A stretch of 64,000 nucleotides of DNA, from contig CAIRTK010000011.1 of NCBI GenBank assembly GCA_903881475.1, positions 1-64,000 on the forward strand. The letters run 5' to 3'. The DNA comes from an uncultured Opitutia bacterium (GTDB lineage Bacteria > Verrucomicrobiota > Verrucomicrobiia > Opitutales > Opitutaceae). Positions 42,083 through 50,526 of this stretch are shown here, piece by piece. Position 1 is the first letter of the stretch; every line of letters begins with the position of its first letter. The notes beneath the pieces are model-generated. The model had not been told where the DNA came from. It searched no databases and saw only the letters and a list, made by a program, of their open reading frames with translations. The position numbers were made by a program, and so were the translations under genes.

Positions 42083-42174
42083 TGGCCACAAAAAGGCACA
42101 AAAACACACAATAAATAAAGTCCTGTTCTTTCGTTTGCCCAAATTCTGTGCCTTTTCGTGCCTCGTCGTGGCCA
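42083..42174. repeat. Imperfect inverted repeat between rnhC and mutY
   Basis: TGGCCACAAAAAGGCACA on the left is mirrored by TGTGCC...CGTGGCCA on the right around an A/T-rich centre. The mutY GTG start lies inside the right arm, so the element supplies the mutY translation start context. Confidence 0.65.
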
Positions 42175-43208
42175 ACTCCCCCACAGCCTCCCTTTTGGCG
42201 GCCAAGCCCGCCTTCCAGCGCGCCCTGGCCGACTGGTACCGCGCTCATGCCCGCGTGCTGCCCTGGCGCGAGTCTCCGTCGCTCTACAAGACCGTCGTGA
42301 GCGAGTTGATGCTGCAGCAGACGCAGGTGAAGACCGTCCTCCCCTACTTCGCCCGCTGGCTCGCCGAGTTCCCGGATTTCGCCGCGCTGTCCGCCGCGCC
42401 CGAGGCGCGCGTCCTGAAGCTTTGGGAAGGCCTCGGCTACTACTCGCGCGCCCGCAACCTCCACCGGCTCGCCCGGAACCTCGCCGCCCTGCCCGCCCCG
42501 CCCCGCACCGCGGCCGAGTGGCAGGAGCTTCCCGGCGTGGGGCCGTACACCGCCGCCGCAATCACGAGCATCTCCTTCGGCGCGCCGGCGGCATGCGTGG
42601 ACGGCAATGTGGTCCGCATCCTCGCACGCCTGACCGCCGACGCCACGCCCTACCGCGATTCCGCCAGCGCCTCAAAAGCCTTCACGCCCCTCGCCAACGC
42701 GCTGCTGCCCGCAGTCCATCCCGGCGATCACAACCAGGCCATGATGGAGCTCGGCGCCACGGTCTGCTTCCGCCAGAGCCCGCTCTGCCTGACGTGCCCG
42801 GTGCGCGAATTCTGCGCCGCCGGCCGGCAGGGCGACCCCGGGGCCTATCCGCGCCTCGCGCCCAAAAAAATGGAGCAGCTGTCCGTCACGCGCGTTTGGT
42901 CGGAGCGCCAGGGCGCGCTGCTGCTGCACCTAACCGCCGCCGACGCGCGACGTTTTGCCAGCATGCATGAACTCCCCACCGCGGAGCAGGCCGGCCTCGA
43001 CAAGACCTTGGTCACGCGCGGCAAACTCCTCGCCAAAAAACGCCGCGGCATCACGCGTTATCAGGTCACCGAGTCGATCTACGCTGCCGCCGCCCCCCGC
43101 GGAAAACTGCAGCCCGGTCTGGTCTGGGTCCCGTTCGCTACGCTCGACACCCTCACCCTCACCGGCCCCCACCGCCGCTGGATCAACGAGCTCCTCGCCG
43201 CCCGCTGA
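42168..43208 (+). CDS. mutY: A/G-specific adenine glycosylase
   Basis: Removes adenine mispaired with 8-oxoguanine. 346 residues from the GTG at 42168. Catalytic Glu46 in VVSELMLQQTQV, helix-hairpin-helix LPGVGPYTAAAI, Asp145 in VDGNVVRI and the [4Fe-4S] ligands Cys200, 207, 210 and 216 (C-x6-C-x2-C-x5-C) are all present. The C-terminal NUDIX-like 8-oxoG-recognition domain follows. The frame is open upstream, but that part is repeat sequence, and 346 residues fits the family. Confidence 0.93.
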   Translation: MANSPTASLLAAKPAFQRALADWYRAHARVLPWRESPSLYKTVVSELMLQQTQVKTVLPYFARWLAEFPDFAALSAAPEARVLKLWEGLGYYSRARNLHRLARNLAALPAPPRTAAEWQELPGVGPYTAAAITSISFGAPAACVDGNVVRILARLTADATPYRDSASASKAFTPLANALLPAVHPGDHNQAMMELGATVCFRQSPLCLTCPVREFCAAGRQGDPGAYPRLAPKKMEQLSVTRVWSERQGALLLHLTAADARRFASMHELPTAEQAGLDKTLVTRGKLLAKKRRGITRYQVTESIYAAAAPRGKLQPGLVWVPFATLDTLTLTGPHRRWINELLAAR

Positions 43209-43232
43209 CCTTCTCATTCTCCCAACCCCAAC

Positions 43233-43261
43233 GCCAGTGTCACGTAATACGTGACACTGGC
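43233..43261. repeat. GTCACGTA-A-TACGTGAC palindrome, copy A
   Basis: A perfect 29-bp palindrome with 14-bp arms (GCCAGTGTCACGTA) and a single central A, 25 bp after the mutY stop and 18 bp before the small HTH gene. Copies B, C and D lie at 43668, 50848 and 58851. The left-hand flank (CCCAACCCCAA) is shared with copy B. Confidence 0.9.
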
Positions 43262-43279
43262 AAAAACCCAGAAATCACC

Positions 43280-43681
43280 ATGAACAGCTACATTCATCCC
43301 CGTTTGCGGCCTTTTTTCGAACTCGCCGAGATGCTTGAACAGGCCGCGCGCGCGACGAGCAGGTCATTGCGGCAAAAGCATCATGCGTGGACTCGGCCGC
43401 GCGCCGGCGCCACGCTCCGACCCGGCCCCGGGACGCCTTTGTGGAACGAACTGGCCCGGATCGCCGCCGCGCATACGGTGCGCTATGGGGAGAAGGCCAA
43501 ACTGGGCCGCCATCTCGGCGTGCCGCGCCAGCGGGTGCATGAGTATCTCATCGCCCAAACGGCCTGCCCCGACACGGAGCGGGCGCTCCTCCTGATCACC
43601 TGGCTGCTCACCCGGCATGAGTCCGTCGGCACCGACCAGCCTCGGATCCCCTCGCCGAACCCCAAACCCAGTGTCACGTAA
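43280..43681 (+). CDS. Small helix-turn-helix protein framed by palindromes
   Basis: 133 residues. The middle is Arg/Pro-rich. Residues ~55-112 look like an HTH DNA-binding fold: WNELARIAAAHTVRYGEKAKLGRHLGVPRQRVHEYLIAQTACPDTERALLLITWLL, where KLGRHLGVPRQRVHEYL is the turn. The stop codon TAA is inside palindrome copy B, and copy A lies 18 bp before the ATG, so gene plus palindromes make a compact 462-bp unit. No known family name is claimed. An autoregulator or repeat-binding protein are both possible. Confidence 0.6.
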   Translation: MNSYIHPRLRPFFELAEMLEQAARATSRSLRQKHHAWTRPRAGATLRPGPGTPLWNELARIAAAHTVRYGEKAKLGRHLGVPRQRVHEYLIAQTACPDTERALLLITWLLTRHESVGTDQPRIPSPNPKPSVT

Positions 43682-43694
43682 TACGTGACACTGG
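43668..43694. repeat. GTCACGTA-A-TACGTGAC palindrome, copy B
   Basis: 27-bp perfect palindrome in the same orientation as copy A (it is nearly symmetric). It supplies the TAA stop of the HTH gene. Flanking CCGAACCCCAAA resembles the left flank of copy A. Confidence 0.9.
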
Positions 43695-43817
43695 CATCGG
43701 GGGGGAGCCCCGGGCGGTTGCTGGCACGGTTGAATGCAACGATCCAAGAGGGCCGAGGCCTGCGCAAGGCCGGGGACTTGCTTGGCGGATCGATCTCCGC
43801 GCCCTCACATCTCGCAC

Positions 43818-44771
43818 TTAGCTGGACGCCATCAGTGCCTCGATCCGCTCCTTCGAGCTGCGCACGTCCTCTACGGCGATGCGCGGGCTGAGCTCAAGCA
43901 CAAGCAGGTGCTCGGGCCGCCAGAAGCTGCTGACCATCTTGAAATCGATCCGGCCCGTCCCGACGCCCTGATGGTCGTAGCCTTCCGCATCCACATCGTG
44001 CAGGTGGAATCCGATCAGCCGCGGCGCCATTTTTTCCAGGAACGCCCGCTGGTCCAGCACCCCCATCGTCTGCTTGATGTCCGCGTGTCCCGTGTCGTGC
44101 CAGTACCCCACCGGCGCCTCCGCGGGCAGCCCGGCCAGGAACCCGGCGTAATCGTCATCCAGCGGCAGCTCGTCGAATTTCTCGCGGTTCTCAAACCCGA
44201 GCTTGATTCCCTTCCCGGCCGCATAGCCAAGGATTTCGGCCACGCTGGCCTGCGTCTGCAGCCAGAAGGGACCCATCTGCTTCCTCAGCCGCACAAAGGC
44301 CTTGGCCAGCAGCGCCTGGTAGGCCTTGTCGTCGGCCAGGCGGACGCCCGGGTGTCGTTCGGCATAGTCGCTGAGCTTGATTGCGGGATTGAACCAGAAG
44401 AATCCCACGCTCCCGAGATGACAGACCAGGACGCGCGCCCCGACCTGGGCGGCGAAGTCGATCGAGCGCTTGGTGTACCTCAGCCACTGGTCGTGCTCCT
44501 GCTGCGCGCTGGAGGAAGGCTGGAACAGGTTCGGCGCCGCATGGACAACCCCCGTCGGCAGCGGGCAGAAATTGTGGGTGGAGCCGATTTTGACCACGCC
44601 TTCGTCCACTGCCTTGAGGAGGCCGGGGACGAGGGTGATCCGGATCCCGTGGCTCAATTCGATGAACTCGAAGCCCAGGCCGGCCATTTCCTGAGCCATG
44701 GCGTAGCCGTCGGTATGCCGGGACGAGCACCAGCTGGTGGAAAGGGACAGGGTCGGTTGCGCGCAGGCCAC
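43818..44771 (-). CDS. Sugar phosphate isomerase/epimerase, TIM-barrel
   Basis: 317 residues of the AP2Ec-like TIM-barrel superfamily: EMAGLGFEFIELSHGIRITLVPGLLKAV, VGARVLVCHLGSVG, KLGFENREKFDELP (metal Glu), GYWHDTGHADIKQTMG (metal Asp/His) and IGFHLHDVDAEGYDHQGVGTGRIDF. All metal-ligand motifs are present. Substrate unknown; a cytoplasmic sugar, myo-inositol or hydroxypyruvate isomerase is possible. It is unrelated in sequence to the TIM protein of the microcompartment operon. Confidence 0.8.
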   Translation of the reverse strand: MACAQPTLSLSTSWCSSRHTDGYAMAQEMAGLGFEFIELSHGIRITLVPGLLKAVDEGVVKIGSTHNFCPLPTGVVHAAPNLFQPSSSAQQEHDQWLRYTKRSIDFAAQVGARVLVCHLGSVGFFWFNPAIKLSDYAERHPGVRLADDKAYQALLAKAFVRLRKQMGPFWLQTQASVAEILGYAAGKGIKLGFENREKFDELPLDDDYAGFLAGLPAEAPVGYWHDTGHADIKQTMGVLDQRAFLEKMAPRLIGFHLHDVDAEGYDHQGVGTGRIDFKMVSSFWRPEHLLVLELSPRIAVEDVRSSKERIEALMASS

Positions 44772-44810
44772 AGGCCCTCACGAAGTCAGCGCCCGGCCGG
44801 ATTGCACCAT

Positions 44811-44844
44811 AAAAAAGCCGCGCCCCCGGAAAAGGAGGCGCGGC
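44811..44844 (-). terminator. Intrinsic terminator of rpsU
   Basis: On the minus strand, GCCGCGCC pairs with GGCGCGGC around a 12-nt loop and is followed by TTTTTT. It lies about 31 bp past the S21 stop. Confidence 0.88.
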
Positions 44845-44875
44845 GAAAGTTGGCTAACTCGCTCCGGGCGAGGGC

Positions 44876-45073
44876 TTACTCGGCGTAGCGACGGCGCAGC
44901 ATCTGGGTGAAGGCCTGGACCTTCTCCTTGCGGCGGCGCTTCTCGCAGGGCTTCTCGTAGTAGCGCTTGGCGCGGGTGCCCTTGATGATGTTCTCGCGAT
45001 CGAGCTTCTTCTTCATGCGGCGCAGCGCACGGTCAACCGGCTCGTTCTTGCGGATCTTGATTTCGATGGACAT
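44876..45073 (-). CDS. rpsU: 30S ribosomal protein S21
   Basis: 65 residues: SIEIKIRKNEPVDRALRRMKKKLDRENIIKGTRAKRYYEKPCEKRRRKEKVQA is the S21 core with its basic C-terminal tail. S21 joins the small subunit near the anti-Shine-Dalgarno end. ATG at 45073 is supported by the conserved N-terminus. It is monocistronic, with a strong intrinsic terminator. Confidence 0.95.
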   Translation of the reverse strand: MSIEIKIRKNEPVDRALRRMKKKLDRENIIKGTRAKRYYEKPCEKRRRKEKVQAFTQMLRRRYAE

Positions 45074-45176
45074 GTGGTCGGACGTGTTTGTGAAAGGAAA
45101 AGCCGACAAATAGGCCAAGCCTCGCGTCGCGCGTCAATGGCTTTTTTGGGCTGGTTTCGGGGCAGATTTTGAATGT

Positions 45177-45266
45177 GGAACTCAGAAACTCAGGAACCGG
45201 CCAGCCCAGCCAGCTGGCGAAGCCATCGAGAAAATCTCCGGCTCCCTTCCTGATTTCCTGAGTTCC
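45177..45266. repeat. Inverted repeat upstream of dnaE
   Basis: GGAACTCAGAAACTCAGGAA (45177-45196) and TTCCTGATTTCCTGAGTTCC (45247-45266) are near-perfect inverted copies enclosing 50 bp. The gap between rpsU and dnaE holds no gene. Confidence 0.65.
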
Positions 45267-45328
45267 CCATCACTCTCCATTTCCCGCCTTGCGCATGCCC
45301 ACCGACTGGCTTGCTTAGGCCTCTCTCC

Positions 45329-48300
45329 GTGCCGTCCGTCGATAAAAACTTCGTCCATCTCCATGTCCACTCGGACTACAGCCTCCTGGACGGCGCCTGC
45401 CGGATCGACCGTCTGATGGACCGGGCCGTCGAGCTTGGCATGGGCGCCCTCGCTCTCACTGATCACGGCAACCTCTACGGCGCAGTCGAGTTCTACAACA
45501 CAGCCAAGTCCAAGGGCATCAAACCCCTCATCGGCTGCGAGCTCTACCTCGTCGAGACCTCCCGCCTCGAGAAGCACGGCCGCTCCGACGATGAGGGCAA
45601 GAGCATCTTCCATCTCGGCCTGCTGGCCAAAAATCTCACCGGCTACCAGAACCTGCTCAAGCTGGTCTCCGACGCCCACCTCAAGGGGTTTTACTACAAG
45701 CCCCGCACCGACCTCGAGACCCTCGCCAAATATTCCAACGGCCTCATCGGTTTCACTGGCTGCCTCGCCTCGCTCGTCCCACAACACCTGCTCCACGACC
45801 GTTACGAGGACGCCCAAAAGGCCTGCGCCCGCTTCGTCGACCTCTTCGGCCGTGAGAATTACTTCGTCGAGATCCAGGACCACGGCATCCCTGAGCAACG
45901 CAAGATCATCCCCGGTCTCCTCAAGCTCGCGGAGGAATTCAACCTCAAGGTCATCTGTACGAATGACGTTCACTACGTCCGCAACGCCGACGCCGGCCCG
46001 CACGACGCCATGCTCTGCATCCAGACCGGCGCAAAGATCGAGGACGAGAAGCGCATGCGTTTCGACGGCACGCAGTTTTACCTGAAATCACGCGACGAGA
46101 TGGCGAAGCTGTTCCTCGAGGTGCCCGAGTCGGTGCTGAACACCCAACTCGTCGCCGAGATGTGCGACCTGACCATCCCGTTCCCCAAGGGCAGCGAGCG
46201 CTATCCGAAATACCCGCTGCCCGCCGAACTCAGGACCGACCGCTCCGGATATCTTCTTGATCTCTGCATCGCCGGCCTGAAGCGCCGCTACGGCGTGGAT
46301 TACCATAGCCCGGGCAAAGCCGCCGATCCCGCGCTCGCGCAAGTCCTCGTCGATCGCCTCGATTTCGAACTCAGCATCATCGGCAAGACCGGCTTCATCG
46401 ATTACTTCCTCGTCGTCTGGGATTTCATCGACTGGGCCAGGCGGCAGGGCATCCCCGTCGGCCCCGGCCGCGGCTCCGGCGCCGGCTGCATCGTCGCCTA
46501 CGTCCTCGGCATCACTAACCTCGACCCGCTCCGCTTCAAGCTGCTCTTCGAGCGCTTCCTCAACCCCGAGCGTGTCTCGCCGCCGGACTTCGACATCGAC
46601 TTCTGCATGCGCCGCCGCGGCGAGGTCATCGACTACGTCCGCCAGAAATACGGCAACGACTGCGTCGCCAACATCATCACCTACGGCACGCTCGGCGCGA
46701 AGATGGTCATCCGCGACGTCTCCCGCGTCCACAACCTGCCCTACGCCGAGGCCGACCGCCTCGCCAAGATGATCCCCGACGAGCTCAACATCTCGCTCGA
46801 GGACGCCCAGAAGAAATCCGCCGAGCTCCGCGACGAGGTCGCGCGGAATCCCGTTGCGAAAAAGATCTTCGACCAGGCGCTCGTCCTTGAGGGCATGGTC
46901 CGCAACACCGGCAAGCACGCCGCCGGCATCATCATTACCGACCGGCCCCTCGAGGAGTTCGTCCCGCTCACCCTGCAGGAAGGCGATGTCACCGTGCAGT
47001 ACGACATGAACGCGGTGTCGAAGCTCGGCCTACTGAAGATGGATTTCCTCGGCCTCAAGACGCTCACCGTCATCGCCGACGCCGTGGACCACATCCGCCG
47101 CACCGCCGACCCGAAATTCGACCTCGAGGCCGTCGGCTTCGAGGACCCGAAGACCTACGCCCTCCTCAACACCGGTCGCACCACCGGCGTATTCCAGCTG
47201 GAATCCACCGGCATGCAGGCGCTCTGCCGCCAGATCAGCCTGTCGTCGATCGACGAGATCGTCGCCCTCATCGCGCTCTACCGCCCGGGCCCGATGGAAT
47301 GGATTCCCGACTACGTGCGCGGCAAGAAAGACCCGAGCACCGTCAAGTTTCCGCACAAGCTCCTCGAGGAGGTCTGCCGCGAGACCTACGGAGTGATGGT
47401 CTACCAGGAGCAGGTCATGGAGGCCGCCAAGATCATCGCCGGCTACACGCTCGGCGGCGCCGACATGCTGCGCCGCGCCATGGGCAAGAAGGACCCTGTG
47501 GGCATGGCACAGGAGCGCGACAAGTTCGTCGCGGGCGCCAAGCAGGTGAACAACATCGACGAGAAGACCGCCAACTCGATCTTCGACATCCTGAACAAGT
47601 TCGCCGGCTATGGCTTCAACAAGTCCCACTCCGCCGCCTACGCCGTCCTCAGCTACCAGACCGGCTACCTCAAGGCGAACTACCCCGCCCAGTTCATGGC
47701 CGCCATGCTGTCGAGCGAGCTCGGCAACTCGGAGAAGGTCTCCCACTTCGTGGCCGAGTGCGAGTCGATGGGCCTGCGCGTCCTTGGGCCGGACGTGAAT
47801 GAATCACGCGAAATGTTCACCCCGGTATTTCACAAGTCAGCCGGCGATCCGACGCCGGCCGCCGGCCGTGCAGAAGCCGAAAGCGCGCGCGGCGAAGCCG
47901 CGATTCGGTTCGGCCTCGCCGGCATCAAGGGCGTCGGCGAGCAGGCCGCGTTGAAGATCATCGAGGAGCGCGACAAGAACGGCCCTTTCCACGACTTCGC
48001 GGACTTCATCTCCCGCGTCGACGCCCGCGCGCTCAACAAGCGCGTGCTCGAGCACCTGGTGAAGACCGGCGCCTTCGACTTCAGCGGCGCCCCGCGCAAG
48101 CCGCTCTTCGACGGCATCGACGCCGCCCTGTCCACCGTCGCCTCCACCGCCCGCGACAAGGCCGCCGGCCAGAACACCTTCCTCGACATGCTCGCCGAGG
48201 AGGCGCCGGCCAAGGTTGTGGGCGGGGTGCCCACGCCCCGCGTGGTAACCCAGCACGGCACCGCCGGCGACTTCAGTTCGGCCGAGCGCCTGCAGTTCGA

Positions 48301-48964
48301 GAAGGAGCTGCTCGGCTTCTATGTGTCGGGCCACCCGATGAACGTCTACACGGGGCTTGCCGAGGCCATCAACACGTTCACCGAGGACGAACTCCTCCGG
48401 CTCGGCGACCGCACCGAGTTCCGGCTCTGCGGCATCGCCTCGAACATCACGAAGAAACTCTCGAAGAAGGACAACCGCCCGTGGGCCGCCTTCACGCTCT
48501 CGAGCAAGCGCGCCGCCCTCCAGCTCAACATGTTTGCCGACGCCTATGCGGCGTACGCGCAGAACCTGCTGCCCGACACGCCCGTGCTCGTGCAGGGCAA
48601 CATCATCGGCGGCAACGACGGCACCCGCATCAACATCAAGGAGTGCTACCCGCTCGAGAACTTCGTCACCGGCATCGTCCGCAAGGTCACCTGGCTCCTG
48701 CATCCCGCCCACCCGGAGCTGCCCGCCTTCTTCCGCCTGCTCCGCGACACCATCAACGGGCAGTCGGGCGACACGCGTATGGAATTCGCCTTCGTGTTTG
48801 ACGACCGCGCCGCACCCGTCGCCGAGGCCAGCGGCGCGCTCGGCTGGAAACTCACCGCGCCGGTCTTCCAGCAGCTCCGCGCCCATCCCGCCGTCGCCGG
48901 CGTCCAGCTCGAGACCAAGCGCCTCGAGCTGAAGCAGGACCGCCGCTGGGCCAAGCGCGGGTAG
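45329..48964 (+). CDS. dnaE: DNA polymerase III subunit alpha
   Basis: 1211 residues from the GTG at 45329, the replicative polymerase. N-terminal PHP domain (FVHLHVHSDYSLLDGAC; TDHGNLYG), polymerase core with PVGPGRGSGAGCIVAYVLGITNLDPL and the catalytic aspartates in SPPDFDIDFCMRRRGEVIDYV, then the GYGFNKSHSAAYA helix-hairpin region, and a C-terminal OB fold (FRLCGIASNITKKLSKKDNRPWA). Two short stretches look inserted: HKSAGDPTPAAGRAEAESARGEA near residue 840 and VVGGVPTPRVVTQH near 970. The second is encoded by a REP palindrome. The reading frame is preserved, so the protein should be functional. Confidence 0.96.
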   Translation: MPSVDKNFVHLHVHSDYSLLDGACRIDRLMDRAVELGMGALALTDHGNLYGAVEFYNTAKSKGIKPLIGCELYLVETSRLEKHGRSDDEGKSIFHLGLLAKNLTGYQNLLKLVSDAHLKGFYYKPRTDLETLAKYSNGLIGFTGCLASLVPQHLLHDRYEDAQKACARFVDLFGRENYFVEIQDHGIPEQRKIIPGLLKLAEEFNLKVICTNDVHYVRNADAGPHDAMLCIQTGAKIEDEKRMRFDGTQFYLKSRDEMAKLFLEVPESVLNTQLVAEMCDLTIPFPKGSERYPKYPLPAELRTDRSGYLLDLCIAGLKRRYGVDYHSPGKAADPALAQVLVDRLDFELSIIGKTGFIDYFLVVWDFIDWARRQGIPVGPGRGSGAGCIVAYVLGITNLDPLRFKLLFERFLNPERVSPPDFDIDFCMRRRGEVIDYVRQKYGNDCVANIITYGTLGAKMVIRDVSRVHNLPYAEADRLAKMIPDELNISLEDAQKKSAELRDEVARNPVAKKIFDQALVLEGMVRNTGKHAAGIIITDRPLEEFVPLTLQEGDVTVQYDMNAVSKLGLLKMDFLGLKTLTVIADAVDHIRRTADPKFDLEAVGFEDPKTYALLNTGRTTGVFQLESTGMQALCRQISLSSIDEIVALIALYRPGPMEWIPDYVRGKKDPSTVKFPHKLLEEVCRETYGVMVYQEQVMEAAKIIAGYTLGGADMLRRAMGKKDPVGMAQERDKFVAGAKQVNNIDEKTANSIFDILNKFAGYGFNKSHSAAYAVLSYQTGYLKANYPAQFMAAMLSSELGNSEKVSHFVAECESMGLRVLGPDVNESREMFTPVFHKSAGDPTPAAGRAEAESARGEAAIRFGLAGIKGVGEQAALKIIEERDKNGPFHDFADFISRVDARALNKRVLEHLVKTGAFDFSGAPRKPLFDGIDAALSTVASTARDKAAGQNTFLDMLAEEAPAKVVGGVPTPRVVTQHGTAGDFSSAERLQFEKELLGFYVSGHPMNVYTGLAEAINTFTEDELLRLGDRTEFRLCGIASNITKKLSKKDNRPWAAFTLSSKRAALQLNMFADAYAAYAQNLLPDTPVLVQGNIIGGNDGTRINIKECYPLENFVTGIVRKVTWLLHPAHPELPAFFRLLRDTINGQSGDTRMEFAFVFDDRAAPVAEASGALGWKLTAPVFQQLRAHPAVAGVQLETKRLELKQDRRWAKRG
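48218..48241. repeat. REP-family palindrome inside dnaE
   Basis: GTGGGCGGGGTGCCCACGCCCCGC differs from the RAYT-associated REP at only three positions in the loop region. It is read in frame as VGGVPTPR, in a variable linker before the OB fold. Confidence 0.75.
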
Positions 48965-49154
48965 GATCAGGGTGGAGCGCATTGCCCCAATGCGCTGGGT
49001 AGCTCTGCCCACAGTTGACCCTCGACCGAGCCAAACAACGCGTTGAGGCCAACGCCTTCCCCCCGCGATTCCCGAACAGGGCAGGTCAAAGACCCGCCCG
49101 ACCCCATTTCAGGGTTTGTGCTTCGCGCCCTTCGCGTGCTTCGTGGTGAAACAC

Positions 49155-50315
49155 ATGCCCGATCAAGCCACGCTCAACCACGCCGCCCAGGTCCTTGCCG
49201 GCATCTCCGCCGACCAGCGCGCCGACACCGCGCTGCGCTTCTACCTCGAGGGTCGCCGCTATCTCCAGCCGCCGGTGAAGCGCGTCATCAGCCACACGGT
49301 CTTCGTCTATTTCCGCTGGCTGTCCTGGCTCGATCCCAAGGCCTCACCGCAGAAACGCCTCGAACAGGCCGTCGCGCTTCACGAGCGCTTCCTGGCCGAC
49401 CCGAAATCCGTCAAGGCCGAGACCCTTGCCGTCCGTGCCGTGCCCGCCTGGCTCTGGACCGAGCTGGATTTTCCCGCCGACACCACCGGCGAAACCACGG
49501 CGAAGGCTGGTTATCTTCGCCAGCTGCAACGCGATCCCGCCCTCTGGCTGCGCGCCCGCCCCGGCCAGGGCGCCGCGCTCGCAAAATCCCTCTTCGCCTG
49601 CGAGCCGACCGACCGCGCCCCCGATGCCCTCCGCTTCACCGGCACGCAGGATCTCTTCAAGACCGAGCAGTTCAAGACCGGCGAGTTCGAGATCCAGGAC
49701 CTCGCCTCGCAGCTTGTCGGCCACGCCGCCGCGCCCAAGCCCGGTGAAACCTGGTGGGACGCCTGCGCCGGCGAGGGCGGCAAGACCCTCCATCTTGCGG
49801 ACCTCATGCAGAACAAGGGCGTGGTCTGGGCCACCGACCGCAACGAAAAGCGCATCGACACCCTGAAGCGCCGCGCCGCCCGCGCGAAGCTCTTCAACTT
49901 CCGGACCGAGTTTTGGGACGGCGGTTCGCGCCTGCCGACCAAGGTCAAGTTCGACGGCATCCTGCTCGACGCCCCCTGCAGCGGCGTCGGCACGTGGCAG
50001 CGCAACCCCCATGCCCGCTGGACCACCACCCCGGACGACGTCCGCGAGCTTGCCGCCACCCAGCTCGCGCTCCTCAACAATGTCGCCGGCTCGCTCAAAC
50101 CCAAGGGCCGACTCATCTACGCCGTCTGCACGCTCACCCGCAGCGAAACCACCGCCGTCGCCGACGCCTTCGCTGCCGCCCATCCGGAACTGGAGCCCCT
50201 GCCGCTCTCCATCGCCGCGGCCGGCTCGCCCGACACTTCGCGCGTCACGCTCTGGCCGCAGGAGATCAATGCCAATGGCATGTTCATCGCCGGCTGGCGG
50301 AGAAAGACAGTCTAA
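49155..50315 (+). CDS. RsmB/NOP2-type rRNA (cytosine-5) methyltransferase
   Basis: 386 residues from the ATG at 49155. The catalytic half has the SAM motif DACAGEGGKTLHLADLM, ATDRNEKRI, and the two conserved cysteines: LLDAPCSGVGTWQRNP (motif IV) and AVCTLTRSE (motif VI). The N-terminal ~170 residues form an RsmB-like RNA-binding region. It probably methylates 16S rRNA C967 or a related site. The PUA domain of RsmF is not seen. The gap 48965-49154 has no gene. Confidence 0.87.
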   Translation: MPDQATLNHAAQVLAGISADQRADTALRFYLEGRRYLQPPVKRVISHTVFVYFRWLSWLDPKASPQKRLEQAVALHERFLADPKSVKAETLAVRAVPAWLWTELDFPADTTGETTAKAGYLRQLQRDPALWLRARPGQGAALAKSLFACEPTDRAPDALRFTGTQDLFKTEQFKTGEFEIQDLASQLVGHAAAPKPGETWWDACAGEGGKTLHLADLMQNKGVVWATDRNEKRIDTLKRRAARAKLFNFRTEFWDGGSRLPTKVKFDGILLDAPCSGVGTWQRNPHARWTTTPDDVRELAATQLALLNNVAGSLKPKGRLIYAVCTLTRSETTAVADAFAAAHPELEPLPLSIAAAGSPDTSRVTLWPQEINANGMFIAGWRRKTV

Positions 50316-50339
50316 AGAGCACCCCTTCCTGGCCACCTT

Positions 50340-50428
50340 GTCATTCTGAATGAAGTGAAGAATCCAGTTGGATCAGGTCGAAACCCGCAGCGAAGTCCCA
50401 CTGGATACTTCGGTACGCTCAGCATGAC
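50340..50428. repeat. TCATTCTGA hairpin repeat (copy 3, degenerate)
   Basis: GTCATTCTGAATGAAGTGAAGAATCCAGT is matched by an inverted ACTGGATACTTCGGTACGCTCAGCATGAC. The arms have more mismatches than copies 1 and 2, so this copy is older. It lies between two methyltransferase genes. Confidence 0.75.
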
Positions 50429-50526
50429 AAACCTTGGCCTCGCGGTTCCGTGGATATTCCTCGGCCTGCAGCGCACCTGAGCGCCTTCCTTCCCATCCGT
50501 CCTTTGCGCCCTTCGCGATCTCCGCA

